Below the pieces are notes generated by a model. It did no database searches, had not been told where the DNA came from, and worked only from the letters and a program-made list of their open reading frames with translations. From positions 248,001 through 312,000 of the forward strand of contig JANFAH010000003.1 of assembly GCA_024663395.1 (NCBI GenBank): a stretch of 64,000 nucleotides of DNA. The letters run 5' to 3'. Positions 55,077 to 64,000 of this stretch are shown piece after piece. The DNA is from Pisolithus tinctorius (lineage: Eukaryota; Basidiomycota; Agaricomycetes; Boletales; Pisolithaceae). The position numbers were made by a program, and so were the translations under genes. Position 1 is the stretch's first letter. Each line of letters starts with the position of its first letter.

Positions 55077-57914
55077 GGGGTAAAAGACTGGACTTGAGTT
55101 ATTCAGGCTGGAGTTGGGTTATCTAGGGCCAGAGTTGGGTTTTCTAGGCTGGACTAGGACTGGGCTTGACTGGAGTTAGGGGCTAGGGGTCTGGACTGGA
55201 CTGGGATTGAGTCTGAGAGGCATGGATATGACAGTATCCCTCTCTTAGGAACTGAACCTTTGAGGTTCCATAGGGAAATATGCCCAGAGGGTTACACAAT
55301 GTAGTTGCATGACTAGCAGTGAGTCTGGGTGTACACACAGTGCCAAGGGTGAGCCCAAGGGCCAGGAAACCAGGTAGTGGTGACTGGAGGTCCAGTAGTT
55401 TAGACTGGGATGGCATAAGCTGGGTTCAGGGACAAGGGTCAAGACTGAGCAGTGTTCTGGGAACCTGAGGCCAGAGAAGCGACAACAAGGAGGGCCAGAG
55501 ACTGGTCTAGGAGGCTGCCAGACAGTTCAGCAGGCCAGGACAAGGCAAAGCTGAGTCCAGAAGTGATAAGACTGGCTGGACAGGGGTTTCCAGAGACAGC
55601 TGAAAGCTGAAGCCAGTGTTTCAGGGGGCTGGAGTTGCACCTCAGAGCTGGGTTAAGGCAACTTGCAGGCTGGGAATGACCAGGCAAAGCCTAAGGGTGT
55701 GCTTCAGAGCCAGGTCAGTGAAATCTGGAGGCCAAAGATGTACAGGGGACCAGTAATGTCCAACAAAAGTACCAGGGGTGTGCCACTAGGACTGGAGGTG
55801 TGCCTCAAAGCCAGTTCAGGGCAACAAAGAGGCCAAGGGGGTCCAGAGAGGTCTGGAGATGACCAAAAGGTGGTCCAGGGGTGTAGCAATGTGCTTCTGA
55901 GTGACACCAGAGTGACACAAAGTCCAGGTGGGTGCAGGGAAGGCCAGAAAACCAGTCTAGGAATGCACTGGTTGGACTGGGAATGCACTGCAGGGTACAG
56001 AGGGTCATGAGAAGTGCTGAGAAGGCCAGGACAGGTCCAAGGTCTGCTCCAGGGGGTCACAGGGTCTGAAAGTGTGTATCTACTGAAAAAGAGAACAGAT
56101 AACAAAAAATAGAGAAAACATATAACCAGGAAACAGGAAACTAGGGCTAGAGGCAGGGGTCAAAGCTGAAGGCTGAGACTGAGGGTGGCTCAGGCTGGGG
56201 GTGGCCAAAGCCAGAGACTGAGACCAGGAGTGGCTGAAGCCAGTTGTGCTAAAGTGAGTGATCCAGAGAAAATAGTGAGACCAAAGACCAGTCAAGGGGA
56301 CAGAAGGCCAGGAAGGCCAGAAACTGGTCTGATGGTCAGAGAGGGCAGGTGGGGACTGGTCTGGAGCAAGAGAAGACTGGTCTAATGGTCAGGGGCAGCC
56401 AGAAAGGCTAGCAGGGGACTGGTTCAGACCTGGACAGGACCTGTAAGGCTGGAAATTCCACAGGAAGACTGGTATGGACCTGGGCAGGGCCAGAGCAGCT
56501 GGCTGAAGGCTGGTCTGAAGGGGTCAGAGAGGTTTGGGGTGGTCAGAGGTGACCTGAGGTGCTATCTAGCTGGTGGGCTGGTAACCAGAGGCCAAAACAG
56601 TGTAGGCTGGCAGGCTAACACTGAGACTGGGGTAACCAGGGGTAGCAAGATGTAAACCCAAGCCCAGGTGCTGAGCACCATGGAAAGGGCCAGGTGAGCT
56701 TCCAGAGGCTAGAGAGGGCTTGGGGGCTGTCTAGGACAGCTAGAGTTGAGTTTGGACAAGGACTGGAGGGCTGGACATAGCCAGACATGAACCAGGGACC
56801 AGTAGGTCATGAGACTGGTTCAATGAAGGCCTAGGGATGTCAGCAGGAGGTGAGTCCAGGTGTTGAGTCTGGTTTAGGGGTGTCCAGAGTTGGTCAGAAG
56901 TGGGTTATCCAGTGGTGAGAAGCCTGAAGGCCAAAAAGGCCATTGGAGGACCAGTTCAGGGGGTCTGGAGACTGGGTGAGGCCTAGGGGTTATCCAGCCA
57001 AAGGGCTGATAACAGGAGGCTGAGACCAGGAAGACTGGTGAACACACAATCACCAAGGCTGAGGACCACTGGGGTAGTGAGACTGGAGTACCATCACAAA
57101 TGCCAAGGGCTTAGAGCAACCCAGGGCAGGTGGTTCAGGAGTGTTTCAGTGTGCAAGGACCAGGCCAGGGGACTGAGGACCAGTGTGCAGGGACCAAGTG
57201 GGGTTGTGCTGAGAGCACTGGAGAGGTAATGGACAGGGGTTTGGAAGAGAGTAGTTCACTAGCAAGGTCCCTTATCCCCCTCTTAGGGTAGACTTCCCAA
57301 GTCTACAGGGGTACAAGGTGTGGGCTAGGACCACCAAGAGGAGTACTAGATGGGTAGTAGGAGACCTACCACTGGAGTTGTGAATCCAAGTACAGAGAAT
57401 GCAGAGACCAGCTTAACAGGTGTCAAGACCAGTTCTGGGAAGCTTTTACAAGGCCAGAAAAAGCTTTAAAAACCGGAGGTACAAGGCTGGCAGGGCAGGC
57501 TGGACTGGTACAGGGATAGTAAGGAGTGTCAGAGTTGAAAGTAAGGGTATGAAGGCCAGAACCAGAGCCTGAGAGGAAGCAAGGCTGGTGAAGGCTGGCA
57601 GGCCAAAGACAACCAGTAAGACTGGAGTCAGGAGAGTGGGTAGGACCAGAGTTCCAGAGTTAATGGTGGGGTGACAGTGGTGATGGTTAGGGGGAAGGTG
57701 AGGGGTTAGCTAGCACCTGAAGGGGCCTTGTGAACATACAAGTTCTGGGGTGAGTGGGTGAGCTGGGAAGCAGACTGGCAGAGTTGGGGTTTTGTCAGAT
57801 GGGCTGAAGCCTGGGGTGTCTTGCAAGCAAATTCATGCTCCAAGGCAGGGTTGATGTCAGGGGGGTTAGCAAACTTTAGCATTAGGTGGGGATAGGTGAC
57901 TGCACTACACTTGG
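55077..57914. repeat. CTGG/CCAG-rich, purine-skewed block, part 1
   Basis: Continuous degenerate repetition of words such as GACTGGTC, CCAGAGG, GGTCCAGGG and AGGCCAG, with A+G excess on this strand and almost no CpG (one CCGG near 57473). No regular period and no credible gene, although CT-rich minus-strand frames up to 133 codons exist by composition. It continues at 59757 after repeat E3. Confidence 0.6.
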
Positions 57915-59756
57915 TGTCACACACCAAAGGTGTTGTGGACATGGTTACAGCTGACTCTGCCTAACTCGTCAACAAGTTGCATGCAATGCCCATGCCATGC
58001 AGATGAAGACTAAAGGCCTCATGTGTAGAAAGACTGCTGGACATGAACAGTCTTCCTTCACACAAGAACAAGTCATCAGTGCTAAAGAGAAAAGAGGAAG
58101 CAAGTTAAGCATGCATTGATAGTTTTTAGTGCCTGTGTATGGCATTCCAGTTTTCATCATATCTCCACCATTTCCAAAGATATCGACTCTGTTCTCAGAC
58201 TTGCTTAAAGTGGTCAGCCACATGATTCTGCCTTCCAAATTTGGAGAGGATCCTTGCACCCTATGCATTTCTACAGCACTCCATCCATCAGATGCTCATT
58301 TTGCTAAGTCCATCAATCATGGCCACCTCTTTGTCAATTGTCTCACTTGTCTCATTTGCCAGAGACAGTGGCTACATATATCTGCCAGGCATTCCCACCA
58401 GCTCTGTCCTGAAGCCCCCTGGTTCATCCCATCATTGTCAGCCCCATCTCATCCCATGCAGCTTGGTCAGTGTGTTCTCCTTGTCAGTATGACTTCCAGA
58501 AGGATGTTCTTTGGTCACCTCAGGTCTGTCACTTGGTTAGAAAGGTCTTATGTGGTTGTTTTGGTCTCCCCAGTTGATGAAGCATATGGATTGTTCCTCC
58601 CTGCTCCCTGCACCATCTTTATTCCAATCTTGTCCATTGTTCTTCCCACATTGTGACAGCTGCAGCATAGTCTACTGTTCTCCAGCCTCCCTGATCACAT
58701 TCATGACAAGTATGACATGCATCTTGCCTTCTTACTGCAAGATCCAGCAGAAGACATCCCCCCTTCTCCTCCTCCTCCTTCAGAGCCCCATTCATGAAGT
58801 TTTTGTTAACTTTGCTGAGAGGATGAAAGGGTGGGAGATGTGATTGCTTATGCTCCTGTTGCCCCACAGACCCCCAACACCCTAGCCCCCCTTTGACACC
58901 TGACTCATGCCCTTCAGTTCTGGAATTAATACTTCCCTATCTGGAAACACTGTCCATCTGTCATGCCATCTTTGGGTCTAGAGATGTCTCCACTGAGATC
59001 TGACTTGCATCACCACCCCCTAATGTGATATCAGTGTGCTTACTCAGTTTCTGACTCCATTTGACTCGTTCTGTGATGTTTTGACTGTCCTTGACTCATT
59101 CATTGCCAATACTTACCAATCTTCTTTGCTTGCTTACTTTTCATTTCTTGCTTACTCATCATGATTACTCAGTCCTTACTCATTACTTACCAAGCATTTG
59201 TGCCTTGTTTGTCACAAGCCATGCTCCCCCCACAGTATATAAACCCCCATGTACTTAGCTACAATACACAGGCAATCCAGAAGTCAGTTTGGCTCTCTCA
59301 GTGCATAACTCATCATCAACAGTTGAGGCTCATTCAGAAGAGTCTATCTGTCACCATCCATCATCCTTGGTAGTTGAGGCTCCATCAAGGGTCTATCTAC
59401 CTCTATTCATCATCAGCAGTATCATCAGTGCTTAGTCAGCAACCTTTTGCTTAGTCATTCTTCCACTCCTGCATAACTTGTCATCAACTTGTGCCAGGAG
59501 CACATTTTATTCCAGAATACTTTTGGCTGAACACCTTCACTCTGTTCAGCATCCCCTGTCCAGTCATCACTCACTTGCCTACTCCTGCATAACTTGTCAT
59601 TGACTTGCACCAGGAGCACCTCCATTTGAAGTCCCCCCCACATTAGATTTTCTTCTGCACTCCAGGTTCTGTGGAGGCAAACCACCACTTGCACATTATT
59701 TGTCTTTGGTGTTGGATTTGTTTGGTTTTCACCAGCTTTCCACACTTTGACTCACA
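57915..59756 (+). mobile_element. 1.85 kb solo-LTR-like repeat, copy E3
   Basis: 1842 bp, same orientation as E1. Flanks TTGG (57911-57914) and TCAG (59757-59760): both derive by one transition from TCGG, a plausible decayed 4-bp duplication. It lies inside the CTGG-rich block. Almost every CpG of E1 is TG or CA here (for example AGTCGTCAG in E1, AGTCATCAG here). The internal frame 58129-58656 is shortened. Confidence 0.7.
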
Positions 59757-62517
59757 TCAGCCACCAACAGGTGCCTATTGAGTGGGCTAGTTAGTTCCCT
59801 ACAACCTAGATACTTCAGTTCCTAACAGGTTGACAAGGTTGGTTAAATAGGGGTCAGAGACTGAGAGAGAACCAAGGTTGGGTCCACCAAGGACTGGAAA
59901 GAGGTGCTAGGTCAAGACCATAGCACCAGGGTAGAGGACAGGGGTAGTTCCAGGAGGAGGGAGAGGCTTGAAGGCCAAATGAGTTACAGGGGAGTAGTGT
60001 AGAGCTACCCAAGGGGTATCAGAAGCTGAGGGAGGCTGGAGATGGGAGACCAGCCAAAGAAATGAGTCTGGAGCAAGCAAGACCAGTCAGGGGTTATGAG
60101 GAAGTCCAGAGATGACAGGCCAGACGAAGGCTGACAAGGCTTACTGAAGGAGGAAAGACTGGAACTGGGGAGACTGGTGACAAGGGAGTCCAGAGGTGAA
60201 GAAAACCAGACAAAAATAGGAGGAGGACTGGAGTTGGCAAGTCTGGTCCAGGGCTACAAACCAGGTGAAGCCAAGGGAGGGTCAGGGTCCAGGAGGACTG
60301 CGAAGGGACCAGAGTGATGCACTAATTGACTTGTCTCTACTGGTGGCCAACCAAGACCAAGGCCAGCACAGCCAGCAATGAAAGGCAGGAGGCCAAGAGA
60401 AGTGGCAAACTGGCTTCAGACAAGTCTGGGTGAGTGTGGACAAGCCAACTCAAGGGCAGACAGGCTGGTAACAGACAGTCTGGAGACTGGAAAGGGGGTC
60501 CAGGGCTCCAAGGCCAGTGTAGCAAAGGCCAAGGTGTTAAGTCTGGTCTTCACTGGTCCAAAGCCAGTCTGGAGTCCAGTCAGGGGTCAGAGAGTAGACA
60601 AGAAACTAGAGGGTTGGACTGTTGGACTTAGTGACTGAAGGTGCAGTGCTATTCCCTTGTGTGGGCCATAGTCCAGTTGAGAGGCAGGGGACAAAGATCA
60701 GAGGGACCAGGTTAAGACAAGACTAAGTTGATTTCAGACTGAGGCTAAACAGATTATCCTATGGCTTAAATACTAGAGGTAACCTAAGTGTAATGTAGCA
60801 CTGGAGACCAGTCTGTGCTGGTACAGTGATGATTGGTAAACTGATTGGTAAGTAGTGTTACAAAGAATATTATCAAGCAAGACTATGAACAAAAGATTTA
60901 CTGGGAACCAGGGCAGGGCTTGTGGCAGGGCTGGGTATTACACTGGCCCAGTACCAACTGAGTGAACAACTCAATTGGGCACTGCCTTGCAGTGCCTCAC
61001 AAGCTAACATGTTTCTAGGTCTAAGGGTAAAGGACCAGGGCAAGGGTTGGATGAGACCAGTCAAGACCAGGGTAGAGCCAGTCTAGAGTAGTCTGGACAT
61101 GGTCATGACACAAGGGTGGAGACTGGACCCCAAAACTGCCTCACCAAGTGCCAATGGGGAACAGGGAAGGTGTTGAGGACCAGGACTGGCCAAGTCTGGT
61201 CCTGGGGGCTGCAACAAAGGTGCACAGAGGTCCAGAAATGAATATCAGGGGGTCAAATGAGTGATATGATCCCAGTGTTCAGTACAGTAGAACTGGAGCT
61301 AGAGTGCTGGGACTGAGGTAAGGACTGTGGTGAAGACCAGGGTGACCAGCCAGGGGTCAGAGGTAGCTTGGGGGGGCTAACAGAAGTGAGTCTGGTTGTT
61401 GAGGCCAGCTACAGGCAAGTCCAGAGGGTAAATCTGACTTGGAAGTGGGCTCAGGTGTGAACCCAGGTTGGTGGTGAGTCCAGATGGTAAGTCCAGCTCA
61501 GGGGCTGACATAGCTGGTCCAGAGTCAGGAAGAAATGAGTGGCAGGCAGGGCAGGAGTGAGGGCATGGATGCATTAAGTTTTGACCACTAAGAACATAGT
61601 GTCAGGGGTAATGCAACCTGGTGTAAGTTAGGTATTAAAGTGAACCTGGGGAGTGCAGGGGACTCCTAGGCCTTGATAGAAAAGGGTCTAGTTCGACCCA
61701 AAGGGACTCTGAGCTTGGATCAGTGAAAAAGAGACAAATGAGTGGATTTGAGTTGGGCAGAATGAATGGAATAGTGAAAGGAGAGAGTAATGGCATCTGG
61801 AGGTCATCTGGGAGTGCCTCAACAAGGGCTTGTTGCAGTCTTTCATTTGCAGTCTTCACTTGTAGCTGTCTTGCTGTCTGATTCTTCTTTTTTTTTGTTG
61901 TGTACTGTAGACCTACACTAGTGCGCAAAAATGCTGACTAAGCTACCAAAAATGCGCCACACATGTAGGCTAAGTATCACTAATGTAAATCAAAACAAAA
62001 ATACAGTAGAAAGGATAAAATAATTAAATCCCCTTAGTAGGGAGTACTTATTCCCTACACTGGGGTGTGCAGAGTGCCAAGGGGCAAGGTCATGGGTAGG
62101 GGCTCTAGAGCAGGACCTAGACATGATGCAATGGTTTGCACAAGTGTGAGTCAGAATATACTGTTAAGTACAGGTTTACCCTCAGGTGACCAAGCTTCAA
62201 GACCAGGTGACAGGGGCTAAGTCTAGTTGGACCAGAGTTAAGGCCAGAGGTCAGGGGCTAAGTCTGGAGGACCAGACTTAAGACTGGGAGCACAGGAACA
62301 AGACTGGTAGCATGGGAAACTGACTGGTCTTGGAGTGCACACAGGGGGAAGCTGGTCTGGGGTTGGATCTACCTCCCTTGGTCTCAGCTTATGTGCTGTA
62401 CCCTTATGCAAGCTGGGGAGAGGTCTGGGACAGGGACCAGGGATAGCTTAAGAGCTTGTATGGAAAGCACAGTTCAGTTGCAGTTTACAAACTTCACAGA
62501 TTGTTCTTGTTTGACAA
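59757..62517. repeat. CTGG/CCAG-rich block, part 2
   Basis: Same composition as 55077-57914. An inverted pair TTCAGTTCCTAAC (59807-59820) and CTCTTAGGAACTGAAC (55241-55257) brackets part of it. At 61900-62060 a different stretch (TGCGCAAAAATGCTGACTAAG, ATGCGCC, ATTCCCTACA) with some CpG may be a small LTR-like remnant. No gene. Confidence 0.5.
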
Positions 62518-64000
62518 TGTGAGTCAAAGTGTGGAAAGCTGGTGAAAACCAAACAAATCCAACACCAAAGACAAATAATGTGCAAGTGGTGGTTTGCCTC
62601 CACAGAACCTGGAGTGCAGAAGAAAATCTAATGTGGGGGGGACTTCAAATGGAGGTGCTCCTGGTGCAAGTCAATGACAAGTTATGCAGGAGTAGGCAAG
62701 TGAGTGATGACTGGACAGGGGATGCTGAACAGAGTGAAGGTGTTCAGCCAAAAGTATTCTGGAATAAAATGTGCTCCTGGCACAAGTTGATGACAAGTTA
62801 TGCAGGAGTGGAAGAATGACTAAGCAAAAGGTTGCTGACTAAGCACTGATGATACTGCTGATGATGAATAGAGGTAGATAGACCCTTGATGGAGCCTCAG
62901 CTACCAAGGATGATGGATGGTGACAGATAGACTCTTCTGAATGAGCCTCAACTGTCAACAATGAGATATGCACTGAACTGACTGCTGAGTGAATGGCTTC
63001 TGGTTCACTGGGGTGTAGCTAAGTACATGAGGGTTTATATACTGTGGGGGGAGTGCAGCCTGTGACAAACAAGGCACAAATGCTTGGTAAGTAATGAGTA
63101 AGGACTGAGTAATCATGATGAGTAAGCAAGAAATGAAAAGTAAGCAAGCACAGAAGATTGGTAAGTATTTGCAATGAATGAGTCAAGGACAGTCAAAATA
63201 TCACAAAATGAGTCACATGGAGTCAGAAACTGAGTAAGCACACTGATATCACATTAGGGGGTGGCAATGCAAGTCAGATCTCAGCAGAGACATCTCTAGA
63301 TCCAAAGATGGCATGACAGATGGACAGTGTTTCCAGATAGGGAAGTATTAATTCCAGAACTGAAGGGCATGAGTCAGGCATCAAAGGGGCTAGGGTGTTG
63401 GGGGTCTGTGGGGCAATGGGAGCATAAGCAATTGTGTCTCCCACCCTTTCATCCTCTCAGCAAAGTTAACAAAAGCTTCATGGATGGGGCTCTGATGGAG
63501 GAGGAGAAGGGGGGATGTCCTCTGCTGGATCTTGCAGTAAGAAGGCAAGATGCATGTCATACTTGTCATGAATGTGATCAGGGAGGCTGGAGAACAGTAG
63601 ACTATGCTGCAGCTGTCGCAATGTGGGAAGAACAATGGACAAGATTGGAATAAAGATGGTGCAGGGAGCAGGGAGGAACAATCCATATGCTTCATCAACT
63701 GGGGAGACCAAAACAACCACATAAGACCTTTCTAACCAAGTGACAGACCTGAGGTGACCAAAGAACATCCTTCTGGAAGTCATACTGACAAGGAGACCAT
63801 GCTGACCAAGCTGCATGGGATGAGATGGGGCTGACAATGATGGGATGAACCAGGGGGCTTCAGGACAGAAGCTGGTGGGAATGCCTGGCAGATATACATA
63901 GCCACTGTCTCTGGCAAATGAGACAAGTGAGACAATCAACAAAGAGGTGGCCATGATTGATGGACTTAGCAAAATGAGCATCTGATGGATGGAGTGCTGT
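62518..64000 (-). mobile_element. 1.85 kb solo-LTR-like repeat, copy E4 (cut by window)
   Basis: Inverted copy starting TGTGAGTCAAAGTG. Contains the TATA box complement near 63042 and the internal frame 63478-63981 (minus, 167 aa, PPSPPPSEPHP end). CpG almost absent. Its far end is outside the window, so flanks cannot be compared. Confidence 0.7.

Noticed and set aside
55439..56105. Leu/Ser/Pro-rich minus-strand ORFs in the CTGG block
   Set aside because: Openness follows from CT-rich composition. No motif, start context or intron pattern, and neighbouring frames are equally open.
61906..62058. Another LTR pair or solo LTR (TGTAG...CTACA)
   Set aside because: Ends look LTR-like but the flanks (GTAC and CTGG) do not match and the body does not resemble the 475-bp LTR.
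1..64000. tRNA or rRNA genes
   Set aside because: I looked for cloverleaf A/B-box words and conserved rRNA cores and saw none, but a covariance-model search was not possible here.

Overview
The window looks like a transposon-dense stretch of an Agaricomycete-type (mushroom) genome. The evidence is established family knowledge applied to what can be read: Tnp2-type transposase, a Rep/helicase Helitron with the N-terminal region typical of mushroom Helitrons, a tyrosine-recombinase (DIRS-like) retroelement, Ty1/copia and gag-only LTR elements, Tc1/mariner elements with TA target duplications, and short fungal introns (GTNNGT, CTGAC-type branch, AG). I cannot name the species. Most of the sequence is strikingly poor in CpG, with TG/CA in its place. 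CpG-rich islands are 15781-19176, parts of 28020-28800, 32700-39700 and 50050-53000. Related repeat copies differ largely at CpG positions, so CpG content works as an age or methylation marker.

Layout. 1-2520: decayed copia gag-protease split by a 1.57 kb TA-flanked foldback element. 2520-3736: no gene, one 65-bp minisatellite. 3737-19240: a large DNA element with ~740-bp inverted ends, a cluster of GTCACATG motifs and a broken Tnp2 gene. That gene is itself cut by a solo LTR and by a Tc1 element, and the right inverted end is split by a CpG-rich DIRS-like element whose reverse transcriptase has lost its catalytic core. 19241-22690: 5'-truncated copia with its 3' LTR. 22691-26020: mostly no gene, one F-box-like pseudogene. 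26022-27594: second foldback element. 27863-29710, 42215-44064, 57915-59756 and 62518-end: four copies of a ~1.85 kb solo-LTR-like repeat. About 30000-46900 (minus strand): a decayed Helitron split by a complete gag-only LTR retrotransposon (32308-39688), which carries a tandem array of intron-like blocks, and by one of the 1.85 kb repeats. 46949-49907: a 2.96 kb near-perfect palindrome with an 8-bp target duplication. 53430-62517: minisatellite, third foldback element and a long CTGG/CCAG-rich block.

The one convincing host gene lies in the CpG-intact island, 50481-52500 (+). It is extraordinary. After a short first exon come 23 consecutive units of ~71 bp, each readable as a complete fungal intron followed by an exon of exactly three nucleotides. 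Two normal exons then encode an acidic, serine-rich tail. Intron length varies (65-73 nt in the array) but the 3-nt exon never does. All junctions are phase 0, so each micro-exon is one codon and any subset could be skipped without frameshift. This is my main candidate for an undescribed system: a single-codon micro-exon array.
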